DNA of 64,000 bases, from NCBI GenBank assembly GCA_035048815.1, contig JAUCBN010000007.1:193501-257500 (forward strand), written 5' to 3'. The notes beneath the pieces are model-generated. The model made no database searches. It saw nothing but the letters and a program-made list of their open reading frames with translations, and had not been told where the DNA came from. The position numbers and the translations under genes were made by a program. Below are positions 35,164 through 46,649 of the stretch, piece after piece (the stretch's first letter is position 1; each line of letters begins with the position of its first letter). The stretch comes from Abelmoschus esculentus. Taxonomy: Eukaryota; Streptophyta; Magnoliopsida; Malvales; Malvaceae.

Positions 35164-36091
35164 TGGGGTTTAGAATGATTTGGGTTAGGATTACCGCTCA
35201 GTGTTTGGCAATAGAGCGACTCCGGTGCTAGAAAAGGTCGGCCGACGGACCCAGGGTTTGGTAAAGTCCGAATGATTTCGGATCGGGTTCTTAGCGGCCG
35301 GCGTGAGAGAACAAAGAAATGAACGGGGAAAACGGAAATATTAAAGAAATCCTTTGTACGGTAAAATTTTAAAGGGTTTATGTTTTTATATATGGATGAT
35401 ATAAATGATATCGTTTATGTATAAAAAAATAAGAAATATTATTATATATGAAAAAATATTAAGAGATATATATTTTATATGTAAGGTAAAACTAAAAATT
35501 ATTATAGATAGATCAAATATATATTTAAAAAAATTAATTGGCGAGGATAAAAATGATTTTTTTAAAAAAATTATATATTATAATTTTTCTTACGTAAAAA
35601 CAATAATTGATAGGGATTGAGTACCCCTAACTTTCTTAGTTCTATCCATGTTTATACGATTAGATAAAATCGTTTAAATTAGAATTAAATTGTACTATAA
35701 CATGATAAATAATTATAAATAAATTTTTATAGAAACTTAAAAACTCGACTCGACTTAGAATTCTTAAATTCGATTCAAATTATAAAAAATTAAATAAAAT
35801 TTAAGTAAAAATATGACACATCAACACAATAACTTTATTTTTTTAATTTGATCGAATGTTCACACCTAACGTGCAGTCAACATAAGGTAAGCAACAATGG
35901 GAGAAAATCTTAACAAAGAAAATTACAAGAGAAACATGAAAAAAAATATTAAATCATAAGTGGTAAATTGTTACTAACACATAAATTTATCATAACCAAA
36001 AGCTGAAAATGAAAATGAAATCCATGCTTTGGATACAAGCTGGATTTTTCCAGAAGGAAAACTTGGTTAAAATTAATGAAATCCATGATTT
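35164..36091. other. Spacer between the zinc-ribbon gene and the At4g38062-like gene
   Basis: 35164-35340 is probably the leader of the zinc-ribbon gene (GC-richer, GTGAGAGAACAAAG). 35380-35640 is AT-rich. 35740-35880 is a dispersed repeat listed separately. 35900-36091 is the 3' flank of the next gene. Confidence 0.5.
35740..35880. repeat. ACTCGACTCG...TTCACACCTAA dispersed remnant
   Basis: The right end AAATATGACACATCAACACA..AATTTGATCGAATGTTCACACC aligns with 53213-53275 (AAATATGACTTGTCAA...ATATTCATCCCTAA). The left part carries CTCGACTCGACTTAG words. It is probably an old non-autonomous element. Confidence 0.5.
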
Positions 36092-39028
36092 CTAATTGAC
36101 CTCTCTTAATGGTGATCTTTCTTCAATAAGAGAATCAGATTTTCTAGTTGCCGGAGAAGGAATAAGACTCTTCTTGTTTTCCTTAAGAGGGTCATAGAAT
36201 TCATCATTATCTTTCATGCATGAAGTGTCCATGTCAAAAGTCTGCACTATCCTCCCCAGGATTCCCATCAGCTTACCATCTTCGCCGGAGAGCTTACCGA
36301 TCCGATCACCTATGCTCGATATGAATCCGAGTAGATTTTCCCCTTCTGTTGACAACTTTTTGTTGTTTTCGAGCAAATTTCTGTTTTCATTCTTAAGTTC
36401 ATCGACCAAAGCTTCTGATGTTCTCAGCCTTGCTTCTGAATCAGACACCAGTAGTAGTTTCTCCTCTATGGTCTTGTCGTGTTCTATTGCGAGTCGATGA
36501 ATGCTTTCCTCTGCTTCTAGTTCTCTTGCTTTGAGCTCTTGCACTAGTGACGCTACCTGCTGCTGGAGATCAACAATTATCGAATCTTTCTCTTCGGTTA
36601 TACGGACGAGTTCATCTTTCTGTTTCTTGATAGTTTCCTCGACCTCCACTTGCGCAAGAAGAGAAGCTTCTAATTCGTTACGCAGTGCCTGACTTTTTTC
36701 AAGGTCGACTTTTAACTGGCTGGCGATGGATTCCCATATCCACAATTCGAATTCAAGTTCAGATTCATGTCCTTCACCAGTCCTAGAAATTTGCTCTTTC
36801 AATCGAAGTTGGCACCTAGATGACTCTTCAAGTATTTCCTTGTAGTGCTCAAGTTCTTTCTGCCTCAGGACTAATTGTTCTTCCAAATGATCCGATGATT
36901 CGATCCGCTTAGTTAAAGTAGCTGTTCTCTCACGTTCTTCAGCCAATTCAATGTTTGCATTTTCTAATGCATCACAAAGTTCTTGAAGTTTCTCTGCAAA
37001 TTCATTTTTCATATGCACAGATTGCTCTTCTAACTGATATCGTTGCCTACGAGCATCCTCGAGCTCATCCTGTGTCTGGAGCAACCGCTCTTCGATATGA
37101 TATAAAGACTCAACCCTTTTCATCAACGAAGCTGTTCTCTCTCGTTCTTTAGTCAGTTCAGATTTTGTTGTTTCTAAAGCAATACAAACTTCTCTAAGTT
37201 TCTCTTCGGATTTGCTTTCAAGCTGCAAAGCTTGCTCTTCGAATCGTACTCGAGACCTAGATGCTTCCTCAAGCATTTCATTGTTACGAGCCAAGGACTC
37301 AACCCTTCTTAACAATGATGCTGTTTTCTCCTTTTCTTTTGCCAGTTCAGAATTTGCCACATCTAAAGCATCACAAACTTCTTGAATTTTTTCTTTCGAA
37401 TCATTCTCAACCTGCAAAGCTTGCTCTTTCAAGTGAAGTTGACACCTCGATGATTCCTTGAGCATTTCTTTACATCTATCCAGCTCTTTCTCCATTAGCT
37501 GATGCTTAACCTCAAGTTGATCTAAACTATCAATCCTTTCGGATAAAATAGCTATTTGCCGGCGTTCTTCCTCAATGTCTCTCTGAGAATTGGCCAGTGC
37601 AATGTCTTTCATCTCCAACTGCTGCCTCAGAATAGAAAACTTCTCTGCACTCTCTTTCTCATGGAGGCCAAACTCAGCCTCAACAGTAGCAAGTTTCAGT
37701 CGAGCCTCGGTCATTCCAGACTTCAGTACAAGTAACATCACAGAAATCTCCTCATTTTGCAATTTCAACTGAACAGCTGAAGACAAGCAATCTTCAAATT
37801 CCATCTCAAGAACTTTGAGAGCGGCTTCTTTACACTGTAACCGAGAGCTGTGATCATTTAACTGACTAGTTATTTCCTCCCGCTGAGAGTTCAATTCTGC
37901 TTCTTTAGCTCTAAGATTTGTTGAGCACTCCTTGTACTTCTGCTCTAGATTTCTGAGCCTGTTCTTCAGTTTCGAAAGAGAAGAGGAACTCCCAGCTTCC
38001 TGAATTCGAGCTTCCTGGAGTTCTTTAAGGGAACTCAACAGCTCTCGATTTTCTAGCTCCAGTTTCCCGGTTCGATATTCCATTTCCTTATAAAAGGACT
38101 CCTTAGTGCTCAACTTATGTCTCAGAGATGCAACTTCATTGTCCCTCTGGGAATTCAAGCAGTCCAGTTGTGACTTTGCGTCCTGGCATTCCGAAAAAAT
38201 AGTCTCATAGCGTGTTTTGAACTCCGAAATTTCGACTTCTAGGTACTTTCTTCGGGTTTCTTCATGAGCCAAGACTTGATTGCAGACCTGTAACTGGTTT
38301 AGGAGATCTCCGGTAACTCGGATTTGCGAATCTAACTTTGTCTGCAGCGAAGAAATCTCATCCAGCAATGTAGAATTTTCTTGCTCCCACTCTTTCTTAC
38401 TCGCCTTGAACTGGTCTCGAAGCTTGTCGTGGGCTTCTTCTAAATGTTTGAACTGCTCCTTCTTCCATTTTAGCTGATCTTCAACCTTTCTCTTCTCTTC
38501 CTCTACCTGCACAAACAAATCATCTCTTTCCCTCAGATCCATTGAATTTTTGGCTTTCTTTTCGGTTTCTAAACACTTCTTCGAAATAAATAGGTCCCCT
38601 TTGAGACCTTCAATCTCTGCCATGAGCACATTAATCTTTTGTTCTTGGTCTATACTCAGCTCATTTGCCTCATCTAAAGCCAAGACCAATCTTCGAATTT
38701 CCTGATTCATATTCCGATTCTTCTCATCACGCTCGGCTCTCAGCTTATCATTTGCAGCATTCAAGTGCTTGACAATGGATTCTTTTTCATTCAGGTTGCA
38801 TTTAAGATCTTCATTCGAGCGCTTCACCGACGAGATATCTTCTTCTTTTTCATGAAGCTGTTGCGTTAGTTTCTCAATTTTCGAACTTGCTTCTCGGATC
38901 TTCGTTACCTGCTCATTCTGCACTTTCTTCAAGTGCTCACATAATTCAACTTTGCTTATGAAATCTGCCCTTAACTTCTCATTCTCAGCTTTGACTTCTT
39001 CTAGTTCTTCATAAACTTCTTTCGCCAT
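36092..39028 (-). CDS. Long coiled-coil protein like Arabidopsis At4g38062
   Basis: Single coding exon, 978 residues. The start MAKEVYEELEEVKAENEKLR and blocks such as KWKKEQFKHLEEAHDKLRDQ, SSLQTKLDSQIRVTGDLL, ENRELLSSLKELQEA, LEFELWIWESIASQLK and the tail RSPLREVN match my recollection of At4g38062, an uncharacterised plant protein. It is almost wholly alpha-helical coiled coil. Between about residues 480 and 750 a 65-75 residue unit recurs about four times (E...LQEVCDALE.AN.ELA.ER.RTA.L..RIES), apparently by internal duplication. A filament or tether role is possible but unproven. A leader intron lies at 39523-39035. The gene's GC content is above the flanks, typical of real exons. Confidence 0.88.
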   Translation of the reverse strand: MAKEVYEELEEVKAENEKLRADFISKVELCEHLKKVQNEQVTKIREASSKIEKLTQQLHEKEEDISSVKRSNEDLKCNLNEKESIVKHLNAANDKLRAERDEKNRNMNQEIRRLVLALDEANELSIDQEQKINVLMAEIEGLKGDLFISKKCLETEKKAKNSMDLRERDDLFVQVEEEKRKVEDQLKWKKEQFKHLEEAHDKLRDQFKASKKEWEQENSTLLDEISSLQTKLDSQIRVTGDLLNQLQVCNQVLAHEETRRKYLEVEISEFKTRYETIFSECQDAKSQLDCLNSQRDNEVASLRHKLSTKESFYKEMEYRTGKLELENRELLSSLKELQEARIQEAGSSSSLSKLKNRLRNLEQKYKECSTNLRAKEAELNSQREEITSQLNDHSSRLQCKEAALKVLEMEFEDCLSSAVQLKLQNEEISVMLLVLKSGMTEARLKLATVEAEFGLHEKESAEKFSILRQQLEMKDIALANSQRDIEEERRQIAILSERIDSLDQLEVKHQLMEKELDRCKEMLKESSRCQLHLKEQALQVENDSKEKIQEVCDALDVANSELAKEKEKTASLLRRVESLARNNEMLEEASRSRVRFEEQALQLESKSEEKLREVCIALETTKSELTKERERTASLMKRVESLYHIEERLLQTQDELEDARRQRYQLEEQSVHMKNEFAEKLQELCDALENANIELAEERERTATLTKRIESSDHLEEQLVLRQKELEHYKEILEESSRCQLRLKEQISRTGEGHESELEFELWIWESIASQLKVDLEKSQALRNELEASLLAQVEVEETIKKQKDELVRITEEKDSIIVDLQQQVASLVQELKARELEAEESIHRLAIEHDKTIEEKLLLVSDSEARLRTSEALVDELKNENRNLLENNKKLSTEGENLLGFISSIGDRIGKLSGEDGKLMGILGRIVQTFDMDTSCMKDNDEFYDPLKENKKSLIPSPATRKSDSLIEERSPLREVN

Positions 39029-39600
39029 CTTTTCCTAGAAAATATATTTAACAATTTACACCTGTTTGGCCATATTTTCCAAGAAAATGATCAGAAAATA
39101 TTTAAAAACCATACAAATAGTATATAATCCATCAGAATTCCTTAGTAATTTAAACTGAATTATAATATCTTTCACAAAAGAAAAATCCAGGCCTAAATTC
39201 AATTTTCTTTTCTGTGAATTTCTGGGTCAACAAACAAAAGGCAGAAAATAATACAAAATCAAACTAAACAAACAAAAGAAAATTGAAAAAAAAATAGAAA
39301 TAAAGGCCGTTTCACACCATTTTTTCTTAAAATAATGAATTGAAACTTCACAATGCAACAAATTAGTAATTACCCACAAGCAGAAGTTGAATGTTTTCGC
39401 CTAGATTTTGAACTTTCTTAGCTATTTTCTTTTCATTTTAATGGGAGATTGAGTAATTTCTAGGTATTTCTCAGTAACCAAACGGAAAAAATAACTAGAA
39501 TAGAGAAAACCCTAAAAATGTACCTGGTTAGCAGATTGTAGATTCGATCATCCGAGGGGGTTTCCACGAAAGTTTAAATTTTCTGGCTCTCGATAATGGA
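39026..39600 (-). other. 5' leader of the At4g38062-like gene with one intron
   Basis: The upstream leader exon ends at 39524 before GTACATTT. The acceptor TTCTAG ends at 39035, six bases before the ATG. The intron is 489 bp. Confidence 0.6.
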
Positions 39601-41209
39601 TGGTTATGAGGAGAAAATATGCTAGAGAAAGGGAAATGAATTCAAATAGAGCCGTTAAAAGCGTTATTGTGAATTTAAATTCTTTCGGGACGGAGACTTA
39701 GCTCCGTTAGAATTTGAAAGGGACTAGCCGTTAGGCAGAGGAAAGTGGGCCGGGTTCGGTTGAATGGTCTCACTCCTTCAACTTTCCGAGCTCCTTTTAC
39801 CACCTCTATAATTAATTTATTATTTGCCTCGTACAATTATATATATATTTTTTCTCGGCTGAATTTATTTAAAAATGAAATAAATATATTCTAAAAAAAT
39901 GAAATTTAAAAAAAATGATCTCATTTTGATAAGACTAGTAATTTTTATTTTATTATTTTTTTCAAATAAATTTTTACTTGATAAAAATTATTTTTAAATT
40001 TAATTTATCGTAAATATTAGTAAAGATTTATTTAATAAAAAATAATTAAATAAATATATTTAATTAATTAATTCTATATATAACGTAACAAAAATAATTT
40101 ATAATTAATTTCTCATACAATATAGATCTTAATTGAGAGAGTATTTATTAGTAGTTATGAATCATGTACGTATGTTTTCTTACACAGACTTTTATCTTTT
40201 TAACCTTTTTAAACTTTCGATGCATATAATGTTTTATTATTATCAATATTAAAAAATATTATTGATTAACATATATACTATTTTAGTGATTGGAATACTT
40301 TTTTAGAAAGATTTTTCCTAAATAAATTATATTTATTCAACCAGGACGAGAGTGAGAATTATTTTTTTATTATCATTCAATGGTCAAACCCTAAAATTTT
40401 AGATTCCTTATTCATAAATCAATGATATTGTGGTAAATTGTTTGCTTCATTATAATTTATTTCGACGATCAAGAAAAATCTTACAAAAGATGATATTTTT
40501 AGCCTTACTCTTATAAATATCTATATCAATCTATGAATATTCTAGACATAATATTAAATATTACAAATATGTAGATTGTTTCATAGATATATTTAAATAT
40601 ATTTTATATTATTTAAATAAATATCTGGATAATAATAACGAATTATATAAAAAGACATATAAATATTTAATCATTTATTTCATATTCAGATCAAAAGAAT
40701 TATAAGAAAAATAAATAAAGGACTTTTCCGTTAGTCTTTTAATTTTTTTTTTAAGGTAATTTTTTTTAAAAAAATTATATATCTTAAATAAATGGTATAT
40801 ATTCAAAAATTTTAAGATTAATAATATTTTTAATAAATAAAGAACTTACTTTAATAAACTTTATAAGATAATTAAAATCTTTAAACTTCTTCTATTTGGC
40901 AATAATATCGTTCGATTAATCATTTTATCATCTTATTTTTTTAAAGATTTGTAACGCGTGACGAAGATTTTTTTCAATTTCATAAGGATTCTGAAAAGTT
41001 TGAAGAACTAATTTCTTAATTTATAAAGTAGAGGGATGTTACGGAATCCAGTAATACCATCCAACGGTTCAGATCCATCAGAAAACGCAGGAATCATTGA
41101 GCTGAAACGTGTTGGGAAATCTAACCTCTCCCAATAACTCCACGACAAAAGACAATCTTTTTCTTTTGCTATTCGATTCTTCAAAATCCCTTAGAATTCT
41201 ACCAAGAAA
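39601..41209. other. AT-rich intergenic stretch upstream of SKIP34
   Basis: It holds the promoter side of the coiled-coil gene (39600-39800), then long A/T-rich DNA. The SKIP34 leader is in the last 150 bp (CTCTCCCAATAACTCC). Nothing else is supported. Confidence 0.6.
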
Positions 41210-41482
41210 ATGTGTTGCGGTAACCAACGACGATCTCTCTCACCGAACCGCCGCTTCAGAAACAACAATGCATTGGAGGTGGATACCCTACGAGTCCGGC
41301 TCGCTGAGACGGAGGCTCGACTCGAACGGCTCAGGGCTCGGGAGGTTGAACTCTCCCGTCGACTCGAAGAGATGAAGCGTTTCGTTTCCTTCATGGAGAT
41401 CCTCGAGTCTTACCTCAAACAACAGTTTGGGGAGCAACGGGAATACCTGACACGTCTCTTATCTTCGATTCCTCCGGAATGA
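41210..41482 (+). CDS. SKIP34: SKP1-interacting partner 34 (SKIP34)-like protein, 90 residues
   Basis: Single exon. The protein begins MCCGNQRRSLSPNRRFR and continues with LRVRLAETEARLERLRAREV, ELSRRLEEMKRFVSFMEILE and SYLKQQFGEQ, matching the layout of Arabidopsis SKIP34 (short basic head, then one helix of heptads). SKIP proteins were found as partners of the SCF subunit SKP1/ASK. This one lacks an F-box, so its role in the ligase is not clear. The CDS is GC-richer than its surroundings. An antisense frame over the same exon is a shadow. Confidence 0.88.
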   Translation: MCCGNQRRSLSPNRRFRNNNALEVDTLRVRLAETEARLERLRAREVELSRRLEEMKRFVSFMEILESYLKQQFGEQREYLTRLLSSIPPE

Positions 41483-41872
41483 CATCGCGTTTTTACCGAC
41501 GATAATTTTAACAAATCCCTTTTTGTTAATATTTCATTCCAGAATTTGCTCCTGCTTCTGCTGCTGTTGTTGCTTTTTGTGTTTCCATGTTTGATAGATA
41601 GAAGGAAATATTATTCTTAAATGCTCTGAAAATGTACAAATTTTTGGGATCTTGTTGTTTGGATTCTTGAAGTATGGAAATATTTTGAATTTACAGAAAA
41701 CGAATGAATTAACTATTTTTTGTGTAAAATTGATTGAATTAGATGTTAATTCTGTTTATCTGTTGTTCTATTTAAGATTTTATAATTAAATTACTAAGTA
41801 AATTTGAACACTTGGTTGAACTTTCTGGCATTAGGGAGCTAAACACATTGTATTTAAGATTAGAGATGGGCA

Positions 41873-42364
41873 CGGGTCGGATCGGATTTTCGGCCCATCC
41901 TACCTAAAAAAATACTTTTCACTTGACCTGAGGTTAGGGTGAAAAAAATTTGATCCGACCCGATCCGATTTTTAAGCTTTAAAATTCGATCCGACTCAAA
42001 TCATTAAAATTTTTTAAATTTTAGGGACTTAATTGTAAAAAATAAAATATAGGAAATAAAATAAAATTTCAGTGACCTAATTATAAAAAAATATTTTTAG
42101 TGACCTAATTGCATGAAATATATATAAAGAGGGATATTATTGCAAAGATCCCTAAAATATATATGAAAATTTACACTATTAGTCCGGGTCGGGTCGGTTC
42201 GAGTCAGATTTTTCAACCCTAAACCCAAACCTGATTCGACCCGAAATCACTCTCGAAAAAAACTAACCCGACTCAATCCAAACTTGAATTTTCTTCAAAA
42301 AAATCCGACCCGTTCGATCTGAGTCGGGTCGAAACCCGTCGGGTTCAAATTCCGTGTCCATCCC
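41873..42364. mobile_element. Non-autonomous TIR element, 492 bp, with a perfect 12-bp flanking duplication
   Basis: The left end GAGATGGGCACGG and the right end, read in reverse complement, GGGATGGACACGG match at 11 of 13 bases. TATTTAAGATTA occurs directly outside both ends (41861-41872 and 42365-42376), a perfect 12-bp direct repeat. The interior is rich in GGGTCGG and CCGACCCG words and has no coding capacity. The superfamily is not clear: hAT elements make 8-bp and Mutator elements 9-bp duplications, so 12 bp may include chance matches. Confidence 0.8.
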
Positions 42365-42376
42365 TATTTAAGATTA

Positions 42377-43555
42377 TGTTACTTGGATTTTGAGTATGAT
42401 AGCTTAATAAGGAGTACCGATATAGGTAATCAATATAAAAGTTTAAATAGATTAATAAGTAACCTTACCTACATAGGTAATCAGGTTAAAAGTTGTAAAT
42501 TGTCCTCGCCTTAATCTTAGATTAAGTTTAAGGTGGATCAATAAGTAACTTGTAAATTGGTTAAGAAGATCGAGTATTAGGTGAATTACAAATGAAAAAC
42601 AATATAAGTTTAAGTTTGATTAATGAATAAATTGTATTTGGAAAAAGATTTTAAATTGGCCTCGAATTTGATAGGTGTAATATGTGTTTGACTTGAAATA
42701 CACAGAAACAAATACAATGTTAGATTTAGTTCGAGTTTGTAAGTCCGGTCGATACTCCCGTCTCCTGATCCAGAGAGGGAGTGTCACAATATTATCCCTT
42801 AAAATTAGAGATTGTAATAAAACAGAATATTTACAGAATCAAGTGACGGAAACAAGCCATATCCTACCTATATAAATATAGTTTTGGGGTATTTCCTTCA
42901 ATCTGATCTTACAGGTTTTATTTGTTATGTTCTCGATTTTTCTACGTATGAAAAAAAAATAAAAATTTACCTCACTCTGTTGTCGTTCAAGATGTTTGCG
43001 CCAATAAGTAAATGGCAGAAGGCAGCTTGTGCTTCAACTAGAAGTTCCCTTCCGGTTGGTTCTTTCTCAATTTCATGCATAACCGATCTCGAAGATGGTT
43101 GGGTTAGTGATTGAGTTAGAAATACATGATAATTCTTTTTGCAACACAAAATTTGTAGAATAGAATTAGTAATAACATCTTTGTAACTGAATGTTTGAAG
43201 TTGACATTCTTTGAATGACATGTTTTGCATGTATTTGATCATTAGTTCCTTTTATGGAGGCCAAAACTTGATACAAGTGAAGGGTCTCAGTGTCTCACAA
43301 GTTAAAACTCGAATTCGAGATTTGCTGGATATCATTAAGTGTGATTTAATAAAGTAATTAACTAGACTGGCCTGAAGATCGATAAAATCCCGAGTATATC
43401 ATTTTTGTATGATCATGGCTTACAACCGGATTACGGATCTCTGACATGATGAGTTGAAATGAAAGTTTCCCGTAACCTCGGTTGTAATCAATATCTGTTT
43501 GAGATTATGAAAGTAATGATATTATTACTTTTATACTTGGCCGGAAGATTGAGAA
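42377..43555. other. Spacer between SKIP34 and the tRNA gene
   Basis: No coding exon or repeat family was recognised. Short open frames (for example 42684-42875 and 42884-43114) lack any family resemblance. Confidence 0.5.
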
Positions 43556-43628
43556 GCGCTTGTAGCTCAGTGGATAGAGCGTCTGTTTCCTAAGCAGAAG
43601 GTCGTAGGTTCGACCCCTACCTGGCGCG
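43556..43628 (+). tRNA. tRNA-Arg (anticodon CCT)
   Basis: The acceptor arm GCGCTTG / CTGGCGC pairs, except for one T-T at position 6-67 and one T-G. The D-arm is GCTC..GAGC. The anticodon stem TCTGT / GCAGA encloses the loop TTCCTAA, so the anticodon is CCT and reads AGG. The T-arm is GTAGG TTCGACC CCTAC, with discriminator base G. The A box (TAGCTCAGTGG) and B box (GGTTCGACCCC) are intact. No intron. The sequence is close to the plant tRNA-Arg(CCT) that I know. Confidence 0.95.
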
Positions 43629-43636
43629 ATGGTTTG

Positions 43637-43649
43637 TTTTCTTTTTTTT
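43637..43649 (+). terminator. RNA polymerase III terminator of the tRNA gene
   Basis: Runs of four and then eight T on the sense strand begin nine bases after the tRNA end, the usual Pol III stop. Confidence 0.8.
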
Positions 43650-43779
43650 CTTATATCCAACGAATCAGGCTCAATCCATGCCGGTGTTCGCATAGTCTAC
43701 CACTTTCCTTCCCTTTTGAGGCTTACTAAGTAGGAGCGTTAAAAAATACTCGGTCTGAGCTATTCAATTTGTCTACCTA

Positions 43780-44440
43780 ATTAAATTTTTTGGGTACGAA
43801 TTTTCCAAGTTTGGTATTCGATACATATTTTTTTCGAATACTCAACCTATATTTTTCTTCAGGTATCGGGGTGGGTCAGGGATGATTTTTTTTTAAAATC
43901 AGGTACCTGAACCAACCCGATAATTTTTATAACTATATATTTTAAATTATCTTTTTATTTTATGTTTTTATTATTTTCCCTAAAATTAATTTTAAATCTC
44001 TAACTTTTTTATATTTGTATTATATATTCTTAAGTTTTGAATTTTTCATAAATATTTATATTAATTTATCAGTATGAGATTCGAAAGAAAATTCTTGATT
44101 GAAATTAATAAATTCTTTTATCGATAAACTTTAATATATACATGTATATATCCAAATATTTATCTCTTATAATGAATCTTAAATTAATATTTTTGTGTTT
44201 GAAATATATATCATGAAATTGTATGTGTTTCCTATGTATATTTATAAAAACTAGATTTAAAAAATATATAAAAAATAACTCGGGTATCTGGTACCCGATT
44301 TTACGAGTATTTGGTACCCGATTTTGAGGGTATCCAATTTATGGGTACCTGGTTTTTATGGGCCGAGTCACGGGACAATATTTTGGTACCCGAAATTTCG
44401 AGTACACGAAATCCCGGGTACTCGAATATGAACACCTATA
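43780..44440. repeat. GGTACCCGA-rich transposon remnant
   Basis: The words GGTACCCGATTTT, GGGTACCTGG and GGTACTCGAATATG occur many times in the right half, which ends in GAACACCTA, a typical end of small GGTACCCGA elements. The left half has GGTACCTGAACCAACCCG. No target duplication was identified. Confidence 0.5.
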
Positions 44441-46649
44441 TTACCAAAGATCAAAGGGACGGTTGGTAGCACGAACCATCTTGCCTCAGTAATTAAAGAA
44501 ACGATTGTTGTTCTTAGAAATCATGGATTCGAGTACTAATAATACAAACCAGTGATTAAGTAATCAATATCCAATGATTGAGAATATACTCTAGAACAAA
44601 TACTACTGTAACCAGCATAGTTTATCAAAAAAAGACGGTTAGTAGCTCCAGATGCTTATCCGAAACACCGGTTAAAATAAAACTCGAATATGATTTTAAT
44701 AAACCGATTAACAACACACGTGATCGTGGACCGTGGGAGTAGACATTGTACCCTAAAATACCATCAACAAAGTGACATTATAAATTAGCCATTAAAATCG
44801 GTTCAGTTGAATTCGTTTTTTCCCATTTTTCGACTTGCCCCATTCATTCTTGATCACATCAAGCATCAAGCATGGACCATGTGGGCTTGAAAGCATCAAA
44901 AGAGTCGGCAAATCTCTCTCAAACAAGAAGAAGAGTATGCCAAAAGCTTCCTTTTCATTGGGTGGAGAAAACATTTGAGAGTTATGATACAAGTTGCATG
45001 TGACAAACCCTTTCCTTTTCCTATTTTATTAGCTTATAATTTGGCCATGGTGGGATGACTCAGAAAAAGTGGAATTTCCATTGGTTGGGATGATAAATTA
45101 ATGGGAAAGTGTTCATTTCCCCCCTACCCCCTGGGTTTATGAACCTCCATCATTTGTTGATCATTGACACCTGGCCAAGCTCGTTTATCCATTTCTTTGG
45201 ATTTTGGGATCTCCCATCTCCTTCACATATCCACCCTAAAACTTTTTTAATCCGCGGGTATAAATAATATCTATTCTAAAATATATTTTTAATAGTTAGA
45301 TATTATTTTTTAATTATTATATTAAAAATATTGGTATTCAAACCTATAACCTTTAAAAACAACAATTGTTCTCTTAATTACTAAGATAAAATGATTCGTG
45401 TATCAATCCTAACCCTACATTCCTAGTTTAAGGACTTCTCTTTTCTGGCAAAGGTTTATGGAATCTTATTGGTCCAACAAATCCCCCATTAACCAATGGC
45501 AACTTGTGCTTAGTGACACTAATTATAATGACCATCCCTTCTTGGCTTTGAATGGTCACCCTTAATTATCTACTTAAATTAATCATAATCGAAGTCTAAC
45601 ATAGATATTCTTAAAACCCATTAAATTATAATGAAAATAAACCCGACGTCACAGGTGATTTAGTCGGATTTTATTCTTTAAAAAGTTGAAATTAGGTTTA
45701 TCAAAACATATATATATATGGTGCTAGAGTTAGAGTTTTGATTTTCTAAGGAAGGGTTGTTTAAAAAAATTACATCGATTGTGTACTAAATAATAAATAA
45801 TATAGAGAGAGTTAGAATCGACTTACCCCATATAGAACTTAAAGAGTTTTATATTAATTTTAGACTGTTGGATGATAATAATAAATAATTAAGATTTTTT
45901 AAGTGATAATCTTCATATTTTTCTATTGTTAATCTTATCCATCCATTTTACTCATCCAATGATCACGGATTAGTTAAATGAATAGATTAACATTAAAAAA
46001 AATAAAGATTATCACTTGATAAAAAGATAGAAATCAAAATTAGTACAAAACTCTATAAATTTTATACAAATTACTTAATCTTAACCCATATATATAATTG
46101 TGTGTGGAAACTGTTTCCCATTGGCTACTGTCGACGCAAGCAGCATCAGATTGGTGGATGCTAATTTTTTAGGCTTTCACATGTATGTCAGTATACAGCT
46201 TGTATTTCCCAACAAAAATGTTGGGGGGGAGAAAACTTAACCCTATTTAATTTTTAAATCAGATTAGAATTAGGGTTAGGTATTTTCCTTTTTATTGCTT
46301 TATTTTTAATTTTTTTATGTTGTTGGTAATAATATTAATATTGTTTTGATTATCTATCATTGATTTTTTTTTTAAATTTGTTTATTCATTTTTGTTCATA
46401 ACAAGAACATAAATAGTTTGGTTGTTTTATTGCTCATTTGTCTCTATGGTAATTTTTGTTTGTCTTTTGAAATGATTATTGTACTAGTTTGATATTTGTA
46501 TAGTATTTAATATGATGTACGTTTTAAACCATAAAAAATTGATGGACTCGTATGATTAAATTTATAATTTATGTATTTTTGTAATAATTTAAAGAATATG
46601 TAACCCAGAGGTATAAAAAAGTTTAAACATTCTTTACATACACCATTCA
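44441..46649. other. Intergenic, no gene recognised
   Basis: There are GC-richer islands at 44780-45250 and 46090-46230 without a sustained frame. A minus-strand frame at 44792-44992 shows no family resemblance. Confidence 0.5.

Noticed and set aside
43505..43693. Minus-strand frame across the tRNA gene
   Set aside because: It is the reverse of the tRNA, where such frames are common. A translated match would be spurious.
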